A DNA stretch of 9,582 bases from Deltaproteobacteria bacterium (GCA_003643935.1 QMLJ01000023.1:1-9582); one strand, 5' to 3'. Positions 1 through 7,033 are shown, numbered from the stretch's first letter. Numbers and translations are program-made. The notes: generated from the sequence alone by a model not told the origin.

Positions 1-852
1 AAATGGATAGTAGTGTGCAATATCTACATATACATCCTCCATTGTTATGTCTGGTGTATAACCATTTTCAAAACCAGGTATCCAGGTGGGAATCTGGATA
101 TTCCAGTTATATATGGAACTTTTCTGGAAGTCCTCGCCTATGACACCGTTTGCTGCATCACCCAGCACATAGACCCTGGAGAATGGGAATGCCTGCTTGA
201 TGTAAGGAAAGGCCATAATCGCGCCATAACCGCCAGCACTGCTACCTGTCACAAATATCTTTCTTGGCCACAGGAAGTTATCTGTCACCCACTTGAGCAG
301 CACCACCTGGAAATTTACAAAGCCCCTGTGATGGATGGTCCAGCTATCCACGCATGGAATCTGGTCGAGGTAATCCTGGTACACGGTATCTTCAGCACCC
401 CAATGGATGTCACCTATACAGTAAGGTATGAACACATAATACCAACCATTAAACGGGTTATTAGGGTTATCTGTATCAAGGATACCATTGGTGTAATTAT
501 TCAAATCATCCGCTGTTACATTTACCTCTTGGGTATAGGTGGGCGCATAGAGGCAGTTCATTGAATCCCAGCAGGCACCACCGCCCTCAAAGTAAATAAC
601 AAGGTTATCCTTTATACCGCCCTTTACAAAGAACGAGTATTCCGGGTTACAACCAGGACAAGCAGCACACCCTGGCTTGAGCCCATTATACTCGAAGTCC
701 GGGTATACCTCGCTGGGCACTATCTCAGTCCATACACTGGGTATATCAGGCACCAAGGAGCTGGGGCACCTCTCACCTGCAAATGAAACAGAAGCAAGCA
801 ACATGGTCGCCAGGAAGATAGCAGCAATTTTTATATATCTAGATCTCCTCAT
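1..852 (-). CDS. Secreted pectinacetylesterase/Notum-family hydrolase, partial (3' end outside window)
   Basis: Reading the minus strand from ATG at 852 gives 284 uninterrupted codons to the left edge, so the C-terminus is missing. A ribosome site AAGGAGG lies 6 bases before the ATG. Residues 1-25 form a Sec signal peptide (basic MRRSRYIK, hydrophobic core, likely cleavage after SFA), so the protein is exported. Family marks seen: EGGGACWD at 89-96 (oxyanion/glycine loop), PYCIGDIHWG at 143-152, HHRGFVN at 174-180 and the nucleophile elbow GSSAGGYGA at 203-211 with Ser205 as likely nucleophile. This combination is typical of the pectinacetylesterase/Notum alpha/beta hydrolases, which remove acyl groups from polysaccharides or lipidated proteins. 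The acid and histidine of the triad should lie beyond the window. A C-x2-C-x2-C cluster (Cys62, 65, 68) follows the signal peptide. The substrate in a bacterium is unknown; pectin itself is not implied. Confidence in the family is high, in the substrate low. Confidence 0.88.
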   Translation of the reverse strand, partial: MRRSRYIKIAAIFLATMLLASVSFAGERCPSSLVPDIPSVWTEIVPSEVYPDFEYNGLKPGCAACPGCNPEYSFFVKGGIKDNLVIYFEGGGACWDSMNCLYAPTYTQEVNVTADDLNNYTNGILDTDNPNNPFNGWYYVFIPYCIGDIHWGAEDTVYQDYLDQIPCVDSWTIHHRGFVNFQVVLLKWVTDNFLWPRKIFVTGSSAGGYGAIMAFPYIKQAFPFSRVYVLGDAANGVIGEDFQKSSIYNWNIQIPTWIPGFENGYTPDITMEDVYVDIAHYYPF

Positions 853-895
853 TTCTACCTCCTTGTCTATTATTATATTTTAGGCTAAGTATTCA

Positions 896-957
896 GCCCC
901 TGGCAGCACATGTTAAGACACCTACCAGGGGCAGTACTAGGTACCCTTGTACGTACT
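896..957 (-). promoter_or_regulatory. Two abutting stem-loops in the leader of the secreted hydrolase gene
   Basis: Hairpin A: GCCCCTGG at 896-903 pairs perfectly with CCAGGGGC at 925-932 (8 bp, 21-base loop). Hairpin B: AGTAC at 933-937 pairs with GTACT at 953-957, then after a 3-base bulge GTAC at 941-944 pairs with GTAC at 949-952 around a CCTT loop. The two stems touch with no unpaired base between them (932/933), so they could stack coaxially. They lie 44 bases upstream of the hydrolase start codon and downstream of its best promoter candidate. No U-tract follows either stem on either strand, so a simple intrinsic terminator is unlikely. I do not recognise a known riboswitch class. Regulatory function is inference. 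Confidence 0.4.
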
Positions 958-1029
958 CCACATGTAGATCATAGATTGTCCCCCTAAACGCGGAAAAATA
1001 ACATCACAAAAAGAGAATCATATAATAAC

Positions 1030-1056
1030 ATTATAAGAAACGCATACCAAAGTCAA
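1030..1056 (-). promoter_or_regulatory. Sigma-70-type promoter candidate for the secreted hydrolase
   Basis: On the minus strand TTGACT (1056-1051) is followed by TATAAT (1035-1030). The -10 is perfect and the -35 matches 5 of 6, but the spacer is only 15 bases, shorter than the usual 16-18. Use of this promoter would give a leader of roughly 170 bases that includes the paired hairpins. Confidence 0.4.
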
Positions 1057-1086
1057 CACCCCGATGCCTTAAGCCTGACACACAAC

Positions 1087-1114
1087 TTGATACATAACCT
1101 TAAAGAATTATAAC
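1087..1114 (+). promoter_or_regulatory. Sigma-70-type promoter candidate for serA
   Basis: TTGATA (1087-1092) and TATAAC (1109-1114), each 5 of 6 to consensus, are separated by 16 bases. Transcription would start near 1121, giving a leader of about 80 bases before serA. A second -35-like TTGACA occurs at 1138-1143, but the sequence 17 bases further on (TAGTAG) is a poor -10. Confidence 0.45.
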
Positions 1115-1203
1115 ATATCTATTGATCTTGCTTTTTATTGACATGTCAGCGACCTTCTGTTAGTAGAGACGGTGCCTAAAAAAAGCAAGTCAAGGAGGCA
1201 GGT

Positions 1204-2778
1204 TTGAAAGTTCTAGTTAGCGACAAGCTCTCGGAGAAAGGTGTTGAAATCCTAAGGCAAGGTGGTCTGGATGTTGACGTAAAGACAGGTCTAGACAAGG
1301 AAGAGATTAAAAAGATAATCGGAGATTATGACGCCCTCGTAGTGAGATCCGCCACAAAGGTCACCTCGGATATAATAGAAAATGCCAAGAAACTAAAGGC
1401 AATAGGCAGGGCAGGTATTGGTGTAGACAATATAGACATAGCTGCTGCAAGTAAACGCGGGATACTTGTCATGAACACGCCTGGGGGTAATTCAATAACC
1501 ACGGGCGAGCATACTATTGCCATGATGATGGCCCTGACCAGAAACATACCCCAGGCAGTCGCATCCATGAAGGCTGAGAAATGGGAAAAGAAAAAGTTCT
1601 CTGGCAGGGAAGTCTTTAATAAGACACTGGGCATTATAGGCATGGGGAGAGTGGGATCTGTTGTTGCATCAAGAGCCCAGGGTTTCAAGATGAACGTAAT
1701 TGCCTACGACCCCTTCATATCGAAGGAAGTGGCTGAGAAAATGGGTGTTGAGATCGTTGAGCTTGATGAAATCTTCGCCAGGTCAGACTACATAACCCTG
1801 CACACCCCTCTTACAAAGGAAACAAGGGGCATTATAAACAAGGAAGCTTTCAGCAAAATGAAAGACGGTGTAATGATTATAAACTGTGCAAGGGGACCGC
1901 TCATAGATAATAATGCCCTTATTGAGGCACTCGATTCCGGAAAAGTGGCAGGAGCTGCTATAGACGTCTACGAAAAAGAACCTCCGGATGACTGGACACT
2001 TGTAAAACATCCAAAGGTCATATGCACACCACACCTCGGTGCATCCACCGAAGAAGCACAGGAAAACGTTGCGGTTGCCGTTGCGCACCAGATAATAGAC
2101 TACCTCAATAAGGGTGTAATAGCAAATGCGCTAAATGCGCCCTCTGTGGCGCCAGAGATACTCCCGAGGGTAATGCCATATGCAGAACTGGCGGAGAAAA
2201 TGGGGGTATTCGCAGGCCAGGTATTCACTGGGAGGATAGAAAAGATAAACGTAAACTACATCGGGGATGTTGCAGACTTAGACGTATCTCCTGTTACAGT
2301 CTCCCTACTTAAAGGGATATTCTCGGTCATGGTAAGCGATGTAAACAACGTAAACGCCCCATTCATAGCAAAAGAGAGGGGCATAGACGTGATTGAGTCC
2401 AGATCTTCAAGAGCCGAGACCTATTCCAACATGATAGAAGTCCAGGTCGAGCTTGATTCCGCGACAAGATCCATGGCAGGTTCTCTCTTCAAGGCCCATG
2501 ACCTAAGGATAGTGAGGATAGACAATTACCCAATAGAGGTCATCCCTGAGAAAAACATGCTGGTCGTATACAACAAAGACCTCCCGGGTACAGTGGGTAA
2601 CATAGGCATTGTGCTAGGTGACGCAAATATAAACATAGCCCGCCTCTTTCTGGGTCGCGATAGGGAGCAGGGTACTGCCATTATCATTATAAACCTCGAT
2701 TCAGAGGTGCCTGACGAGGTGATTCAGAAGTTAGAGAATATACCTAACATAATCTCAGTACAGCAGGTAATCCTGTAA
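1204..2778 (+). CDS. serA: D-3-phosphoglycerate dehydrogenase, long form with ACT domain
   Basis: Oxidises 3-phosphoglycerate to 3-phosphohydroxypyruvate with NAD, the first committed step of serine synthesis in the cytoplasm. The 524 residues match the usual length of the long (type I) form. The NAD-binding Rossmann loop is GMGRVG at 146-151. The catalytic set of the D-2-hydroxyacid dehydrogenases is present: Arg230 in NCARG, Glu259 in DVYEKEP and His277 in TPHLGAST. Residues from about 320 to 440 fit the intervening (ASB) domain, and residues from about 450 to 524 form an ACT domain, including KDLPGTVGNIG, the usual site of serine feedback control. The start is TTG at 1204, supported by AAGGAGG at 1192-1198 with 5 bases of spacing and by the typical MKVLVSD start. 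purA follows after 150 bases on the same strand and may be cotranscribed. Confidence 0.97.
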   Translation: MKVLVSDKLSEKGVEILRQGGLDVDVKTGLDKEEIKKIIGDYDALVVRSATKVTSDIIENAKKLKAIGRAGIGVDNIDIAAASKRGILVMNTPGGNSITTGEHTIAMMMALTRNIPQAVASMKAEKWEKKKFSGREVFNKTLGIIGMGRVGSVVASRAQGFKMNVIAYDPFISKEVAEKMGVEIVELDEIFARSDYITLHTPLTKETRGIINKEAFSKMKDGVMIINCARGPLIDNNALIEALDSGKVAGAAIDVYEKEPPDDWTLVKHPKVICTPHLGASTEEAQENVAVAVAHQIIDYLNKGVIANALNAPSVAPEILPRVMPYAELAEKMGVFAGQVFTGRIEKINVNYIGDVADLDVSPVTVSLLKGIFSVMVSDVNNVNAPFIAKERGIDVIESRSSRAETYSNMIEVQVELDSATRSMAGSLFKAHDLRIVRIDNYPIEVIPEKNMLVVYNKDLPGTVGNIGIVLGDANINIARLFLGRDREQGTAIIIINLDSEVPDEVIQKLENIPNIISVQQVIL

Positions 2779-2872
2779 CCTCGGAGCTAATGCTAATAGG
2801 CGGGGGTAGATATAGGAATCCAGATAAGTGAAACACAGGCAAGGGACGGCCATACAGGTAAGTCATACTAGT

Positions 2873-2903
2873 CCCAAGAAAGGCCTGAGGCCATGTCTTA
2901 GGG
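2873..2903 (+). promoter_or_regulatory. Stem-loop in the serA-purA gap
   Basis: CCC (2873-2875) and AAGA (2876-2879) pair with GGG (2901-2903) and TCTT (2896-2899). Inside, GGCC (2882-2885) pairs with GGCC (2889-2892) around a TGA loop. There is an internal AA/ATG mismatch and one bulged A. No U-tract follows. The stem ends 25 bases before the purA ATG. It could be a processing or attenuating structure between the two genes, or chance. No convincing separate purA promoter was found in the 150-base gap. Confidence 0.3.
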
Positions 2904-2928
2904 TATATCAACTATCGAGAGGTGCGAG

Positions 2929-4206
2929 ATGGCATGTATCGTAGTGGTAGGCGCACAGTGGGGTGATGAGGGTAAAGGCAAGGTTGTAGACCTTCTGAGC
3001 GAACACGCCGATGTAGTCATAAGGTTCCAGGGAGGCAACAACGCAGGCCACACCCTGGTTATAGGGGATAACAAGGTTATACTTCACCTCATTCCATCTG
3101 GAATACTACACAAGGGTAAGGCATGTGTCATAGGACCAGGCGTTGTAGTTGACCCCGAAGTGCTCCTTGGCGAGATGAAAGAATTAACTGAGGCTGGTCA
3201 TAATGTCTCTCCTAATACCGTATTTATAAGTGAACGTGCACATGTGATCATGCCCTATCACAAGACAATTGACCACCTGAGAGACACACAACGTCTCGGC
3301 ACTACCGGCCGCGGTATTGGCCCAGCTTATGAGGACAAGATAAAACGTAGCGGTATAAGGATGATAGACATAATAAATAAAGACCTGTTCAAGAAAAAGC
3401 TTGATGCCATTTTCGAGGAAAAACAGGGCTACATAGAAAAGATACTTGAATCCAGGGGCCTGGACAAAGATGCTATCTTCGACCAATATGTATCTTATGG
3501 CTCCCAGCTGAAGCCCTTTATAACAAACACATCCATATTCCTGAACAAGGCACTGGATCAGCACAAGAACCTGTTGTTCGAGGGGGCGCAGGGGGCATTG
3601 CTGGACATTGACCATGGAACCTATCCTTTTGTCACGTCATCAAACACCACTGCCGGCTTTGCGTGCGCAGGAACAGGTATAGGGCCTACACAGATAGACA
3701 CCGTTGTAGGGATATGCAAGGCATACACCACCAGGGTCGGAGAAGGACCATTTCCAACCGAGTTAAATGACGATATCGGGGAAAGGCTTAGGGCATTCGG
3801 GGGCGAGTATGGTGCCACTACGGGAAGGCCCAGGCGTTGTGGCTGGCTGGACCTCGTGGCTTTGAGACACTCGGTAAGGCTAAACTCGGCATCTTACCTG
3901 GCAATAACAAAACTGGACGTACTCTCTGGTCTTGATACCATCAAAGTGGCAGTCGCTTACAAGACCAGTGATGGTATACTGGAAGATATGCCCGCCGACT
4001 TGGAGCTTTATCCTGATCTAGAACCTGTCTATGAAGAGCTACCTGGTTGGCAGGAGAATATATCAGACATCTCAAGTTTTGATATGCTCCCCAGGAACTG
4101 TAGGAATTACATAGCATATATAGAGGACAGCCTTAACGTAAAGACATCGCATATCTCCCTGGGCCCCGAGAGAAGACAGACAATAATTTTGAAAGAGCTG
4201 TTCTAA
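2929..4206 (+). CDS. purA: Adenylosuccinate synthetase
   Basis: Joins IMP and aspartate using GTP to form adenylosuccinate, the first step from IMP to AMP, in the cytoplasm. The 425 residues match the family length. Hallmarks are intact: the phosphate loop GDEGKGK at 12-18 with catalytic Asp13, GGNNAGHT at 35-42 with catalytic His41, TTGRGIGPAYEDK at 125-137, FEGAQGALLDIDHGTYP at 217-233, GATTGRPRRCGWLD at 295-308 and the guanine-contact TKLD at 327-330. The start ATG at 2929 has GAGAGG at 2917-2922, 6 bases upstream, and begins directly with the conserved strand before the phosphate loop. It follows serA on the same strand. The downstream gene is on the opposite strand and converges on it. 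Confidence 0.98.
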   Translation: MACIVVVGAQWGDEGKGKVVDLLSEHADVVIRFQGGNNAGHTLVIGDNKVILHLIPSGILHKGKACVIGPGVVVDPEVLLGEMKELTEAGHNVSPNTVFISERAHVIMPYHKTIDHLRDTQRLGTTGRGIGPAYEDKIKRSGIRMIDIINKDLFKKKLDAIFEEKQGYIEKILESRGLDKDAIFDQYVSYGSQLKPFITNTSIFLNKALDQHKNLLFEGAQGALLDIDHGTYPFVTSSNTTAGFACAGTGIGPTQIDTVVGICKAYTTRVGEGPFPTELNDDIGERLRAFGGEYGATTGRPRRCGWLDLVALRHSVRLNSASYLAITKLDVLSGLDTIKVAVAYKTSDGILEDMPADLELYPDLEPVYEELPGWQENISDISSFDMLPRNCRNYIAYIEDSLNVKTSHISLGPERRQTIILKELF

Positions 4207-4239
4207 TGCATACCCTGACCGGGTACAAGATCATGTAGC

Positions 4240-4422
4240 TCAGGTAAATCTGCCCGTGCCTGTACAGGATTCACCACCTGTATCAGAGGTAAAAAGCGAT
4301 ATCTTTTTCCTTATGTTCTTGCTTCCGCAAAATGGACAGGCCACTTCCCCTGGAGAGGATAGAGAGACCAGTTTCTCAAAATCCATTTCACACTCATTAC
4401 ATCTGTACTCGTATATAGGCAT
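4240..4422 (-). CDS. FmdB-family zinc-ribbon protein
   Basis: A 60-residue protein starting MPIYEYRCNEC, the signature of the FmdB/CxxC_CxxC_SSSS putative regulatory family. Two knuckles, Cys8-x2-Cys11 and Cys29-x2-Cys32, would hold one zinc ion. The tail (about 43-60) is rich in Ser, Thr and Gly, as is usual in this family. An AGAGGGG-type ribosome site lies just upstream of the ATG at 4422. The gene is monocistronic as seen here and is convergent with purA, 33 bases away. The family is widespread; its founding member was proposed to regulate formamidase/amidase genes, but the general role is unsettled. The specific function here cannot be told from sequence. Confidence 0.9.
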   Translation of the reverse strand: MPIYEYRCNECEMDFEKLVSLSSPGEVACPFCGSKNIRKKISLFTSDTGGESCTGTGRFT

Positions 4423-4518
4423 TCCCCTCTCTCCTCTGGAATATTTATTCTCTTATGGCAGGCCCCATATAGTAGCATGCTCGGCCAATGTCAATACACC
4501 TTATGTCTTCCTTTGTGT

Positions 4519-4547
4519 TTGACTGTTAACAGGCTTTGGGTTAAAAC
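4519..4547 (+). promoter_or_regulatory. Sigma-70-type promoter candidate for the enoyl-CoA hydratase-family gene
   Basis: TTGACT (4519-4524) and TAAAAC (4542-4547) are separated by 17 bases (5 of 6 and 4 of 6 matches). This would give a leader of about 80 bases before the gene at 4634. A second overlapping candidate is TTGGGT (4536-4541) with TATATC (4558-4563). Confidence 0.35.
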
Positions 4548-4633
4548 TAACTTGTGTTATATCATTTCATCAGGTCATTGTTTACCCGTAAGGCACTTAA
4601 GAATAAAGATACGATAGAATGGAGGTCTGAGTG

Positions 4634-5398
4634 ATGTCATTCGAGAACATCCTCTACGAAGCCAATGGAGATATAGCGATCATAACATTGAACCGTCCTA
4701 AGAAGAAAAACGCCATATGCCTCGAGCTTACTCAGGAGCTAGGTGATGCCATAAGCAACGCGGAAAAGGACAAGGCAATAAGGTTTATAATAATAACAGG
4801 TAGTGGTGGGATATTTTCTTCAGGTGCTGATTTCAGCGATCCCATGAAGGCAATAACCATGATACGCCAGGAGTTTGACCCGGATTCAGGGGAATCACCC
4901 ATGATAAAACTCATCAATTGTCCCAAGCCTACCATTGCAGCAGTGGATGGCTATGCACTGGGTCATGGGGCAGAACTCGCACTCATGTGCGATATCATAA
5001 TTGCATCCAACAGGGCTGAATTCGGTTTCATTGGCCCAATAAGGGGAGTAATATGTCCCTATGCAATAATAAGGCTTGCTGAAGAAATAGGGAGGGCAAA
5101 GGCCAAAGAACTCATAATGACATGCGAGAGGATATCAGCAGAGGAGGCTCTAAGGATAGGGCTTGTCAACCACGTGGTGGAGCACGAGAGGCTCATGGAA
5201 GCATGCCTCGAGATGGCCGCAAAGATAAGGAAAGCCGGGCCAATAGCAGTAAGAATGACAAAGGAAGCAATAAACAAGGACCTGGGTGACTACAAGTACA
5301 GCGCGAAGAAATTCGAAGAGATAATAAATTCCAAGGATGCATTCGAAGGTGCCATGGCTTTTCTGGAGAAAAGAGAGCCTAGGTGGAAATTAGATTAA
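4634..5398 (+). CDS. Enoyl-CoA hydratase/isomerase (crotonase) family protein
   Basis: A 254-residue single-domain crotonase. Oxyanion-hole segments are visible: SGADF at 63-67 and the GYALGHGAEL block at 106-115. The first catalytic glutamate of classical enoyl-CoA hydratases is kept as Glu114. The second, which lies in FGxxE of classical enzymes, aligns with Gly134 in FGFIGPIRG, so plain syn-hydration of enoyl-CoA is doubtful. Isomerase, hydrolase or another crotonase reaction is possible. The ICPY at 140-143 recalls the branch related to methylglutaconyl-CoA-type hydratases. GGAGG at 4621-4625 sits 8 bases before this ATG; an in-frame GTG at 4631 (spacing 5) is an alternative start. It likely heads an operon with the two following genes (gaps of 37 and 44 bases). 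The substrate is unknown. Confidence 0.9.
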   Translation: MSFENILYEANGDIAIITLNRPKKKNAICLELTQELGDAISNAEKDKAIRFIIITGSGGIFSSGADFSDPMKAITMIRQEFDPDSGESPMIKLINCPKPTIAAVDGYALGHGAELALMCDIIIASNRAEFGFIGPIRGVICPYAIIRLAEEIGRAKAKELIMTCERISAEEALRIGLVNHVVEHERLMEACLEMAAKIRKAGPIAVRMTKEAINKDLGDYKYSAKKFEEIINSKDAFEGAMAFLEKREPRWKLD

Positions 5399-5435
5399 AT
5401 ATAAATATATCAAAAAAATCATGGGGGGGAGTTGC

Positions 5436-5717
5436 ATGAAAGAAAAGAGTTATGAATCAGGTACGTTTTGCAAGGCAATCAACTGCGCCTATCACAAGGC
5501 ACTTGAAGGGTTACAGGGAGAAGAATACTTGAGAAAGAAGGCGGAATATTGCAAGGATTGTTATGCATGGAAATTCTACACTTGGCTCAAGGAGAACGGA
5601 TGGAAGGTAGTAAAGATTGCGCCTGAGATGTCAACAAAGGAGCTGGCAGCAAGGATAAAGGGCATAGACCCTTCTAAGGTTGAGGATCTAACTGTGGAAG
5701 AAATCCTTGCAATATAG
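5436..5717 (+). CDS. Small four-cysteine protein of unknown function
   Basis: I do not recognise this gene. The 93-residue product has a cysteine set suited to binding one metal ion or Fe-S cluster: Cys12 and Cys17 (C-x4-C in FCKAINC), then Cys39 and Cys42 (YCKDC). The segment between is charged and probably helical. It is followed by an aromatic stretch, YAWKFYTWLKENGWKV (43-58), and an acidic helical tail ending in VEEILAI. There is no signal peptide or membrane segment, so it is probably cytoplasmic. The start is the ATG at 5436 because the G-run plus GGAG (about 5423-5431) sits correctly before it; the in-frame ATG at 5421 overlaps that ribosome site. It lies between the crotonase gene and hisH on the same strand with short gaps, so cotranscription is likely, but this does not reveal its job. 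Confidence 0.75.
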   Translation: MKEKSYESGTFCKAINCAYHKALEGLQGEEYLRKKAEYCKDCYAWKFYTWLKENGWKVVKIAPEMSTKELAARIKGIDPSKVEDLTVEEILAI

Positions 5718-5761
5718 TTCTCTATAGCGTCACGACAAGTATATGGAAAGGATAGTGTTGC

Positions 5762-6373
5762 ATGATAGCCATTGTCAATTACGAGGCCGGAAATCTCACC
5801 TCAGTATCAAGGGCATTAAGCCACCTGGGGCTGACATCCAAGATAACAGACAATCACGCGGAGATACTTAAGGCAGATAGGGTCATATTCCCAGGTGTAG
5901 GTGCAGCGGGCAAGGCAATGCAAGTGATAAGGGAAAAAGGTCTGGACGAGGTGCTTGAAGAGGTGGTGAGCAAGGGTACACCTTTTCTCGGCATATGCCT
6001 TGGGACACAGGTAATACTGGATGAGAGTGAGGAGGGGAATACAAAGTGCCTTGGTCTAATCAGGGGTAAAGCCAAGAGGTTCCCTTTGATGGGCCTCAAA
6101 ATACCGCATATGGGTTGGAATAATATTGAACTCACCAGAGAACATCCAGTATTCAAGGACATTAATGAAAGGGCACAGTTTTACTTTGTTCACTCCTTTT
6201 ATCCAGATACCGAAGATAACAAATCTGTGGTCGCGTGGACAGATTACGGGATAACCTTCGCCTCTGTAATCGCAAAAGGTAATATCGTGGCAACACAGTT
6301 CCATCCCGAGAAAAGTGGCAGGGAAGGGCTTAAGATCCTGTCCAATTTCAACAAGTGGGACGGTACGGAGTAA
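5762..6373 (+). CDS. hisH: Imidazole glycerol phosphate synthase, glutamine amidotransferase subunit
   Basis: Hydrolyses glutamine and passes ammonia to HisF, which makes imidazole glycerol phosphate and AICAR in histidine synthesis. The 203 residues match the HisH length. It is a class I glutamine amidotransferase with its triad intact: Cys79 in GICLGTQ, and His181 and Glu183 in QFHPEKSG. HisH-type context includes NYEAGNLTSV at 6-15, FPGVGA at 43-48, PHMGWN at 115-120 and YFVHSFY at 141-147. The start ATG has AAAGGAT upstream at slightly long spacing. Neither hisF nor hisA follows; the next gene (pcm) is on the opposite strand only 18 bases away. HisF must therefore be encoded elsewhere, or this is a paralogue serving another ammonia-transfer pathway. 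The first is simpler. Confidence 0.92.
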   Translation: MIAIVNYEAGNLTSVSRALSHLGLTSKITDNHAEILKADRVIFPGVGAAGKAMQVIREKGLDEVLEEVVSKGTPFLGICLGTQVILDESEEGNTKCLGLIRGKAKRFPLMGLKIPHMGWNNIELTREHPVFKDINERAQFYFVHSFYPDTEDNKSVVAWTDYGITFASVIAKGNIVATQFHPEKSGREGLKILSNFNKWDGTE

Positions 6374-6391
6374 TCTGGGAGGGTATCTTTA

Positions 6392-7033
6392 TTACCTGCT
6401 CCATCCCCTTTTACCAACAAGCTTCACAAACCTGCAACCCCCCAGGGATTTTTCCTCCACGCCCTTATCTGTCTTTATTATGCACTTGAGATCCTGGGAA
6501 CTCTCTCCTCCTACCGGGATAACGAGCCTTGCCCCTGGCTTGAGTTGTTCCACCAAGATATCAGGCACACTTGGTGCTCCGGCTGTTACTATAATACCAT
6601 CATAGGGACCATGTTCCTGAAGACCCTCTGTCCCGTCACCTATGGTTATGTGAACATTAAAGTAACCAAGTTCATCCAGGATCTTCCTGGCCCTTGATGC
6701 AAGTGGGGCCACACGTTCTATCGAGTAAACATCAGAGCATAACCTGGAAAGTATGGCTGCCTGATAACCTGAACCCGTACCTATCTCCAGTATCCTATCC
6801 TCGGGACCTGGATCAATGGCCTGAGTCATGAGTGCCACTATGTATGGCTGCGATATTGTCTGACCATAGCCAATGGGCAATGGATAGTCCTCGTACGCCT
6901 TGTACTTAAGGTGCTCATCAACAAACTTATGCCTCGGGACCTCAAGAAATGCATTTATTATCCTCTGGTCTGCTATCCCCCGCGCAACTATCTGCTCGTC
7001 CACCATGGTCTTTCTTGCAATATACGGGTCCAT
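6392..7033 (-). CDS. pcm: Protein-L-isoaspartate O-methyltransferase
   Basis: Methylates L-isoaspartyl residues in aged proteins with S-adenosylmethionine, starting their repair; cytoplasmic. The 213 residues match the family. Motifs: MVDEQIVARGI at 10-20, PLPIGYGQTISQPYIVA at 51-67 with the family's active-site Ser61 in TIS, the SAM-binding LEIGTGSGYQ at 82-91, GDGTEGL at 132-138, PYDGIIVTAGAP at 143-154 and the closing LVGKRGW at 205-211. The start ATG at 7033 has only a weak ribosome site nearby (GAAGGG about 13 bases upstream). The chosen start leaves nine residues before the conserved MV segment, which is usual. The gene converges on hisH with 18 bases between stops. Confidence 0.95.
   Translation of the reverse strand: MDPYIARKTMVDEQIVARGIADQRIINAFLEVPRHKFVDEHLKYKAYEDYPLPIGYGQTISQPYIVALMTQAIDPGPEDRILEIGTGSGYQAAILSRLCSDVYSIERVAPLASRARKILDELGYFNVHITIGDGTEGLQEHGPYDGIIVTAGAPSVPDILVEQLKPGARLVIPVGGESSQDLKCIIKTDKGVEEKSLGGCRFVKLVGKRGWSR

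Larger units (their letters stand above)
853..1203. other. Divergent intergenic region between the secreted hydrolase and serA
   Basis: This 351-base stretch holds no credible ORF. It is AT-rich in the middle (about 1000-1140). It contains a promoter candidate for each flanking gene and, on the hydrolase side, two adjacent stem-loops. I see no tRNA and no riboswitch consensus that I recognise. Confidence 0.7.

Noticed and set aside
13..564. Plus-strand open frame of 183 codons
   Set aside because: It is the antisense shadow of the secreted hydrolase, whose minus-strand frame has a signal peptide, ribosome site and family motifs.
853..1203. A known riboswitch in the hydrolase/serA intergenic region
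   Set aside because: The stem-loops do not match a consensus that I can recognise, such as cyclic di-GMP, SAM, cobalamin or glycine classes; left as an unassigned structured leader.
4211..4225. TACCC-TGACC-GGGTA stem after purA as a terminator
   Set aside because: Only 5 bp with no T-tract on either strand; too weak to call.
4256..4522. Plus-strand open frame of 88 codons opposite the FmdB-type gene
   Set aside because: Antisense shadow; the minus-strand product is a clear zinc-ribbon protein with both CxxC knuckles.
5421..5435. Earlier ATG at 5421 for the four-cysteine protein
   Set aside because: That ATG is immediately followed by the G-rich ribosome site that correctly serves the ATG at 5436, and it has no ribosome site of its own.
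6377..6402. Imperfect stem (GGAG GGTA / TACC CTCC) between hisH and pcm as a bidirectional terminator
   Set aside because: A two-base bulge, short arms and no T-tract; it also overlaps the end of pcm, so chance pairing is likely.
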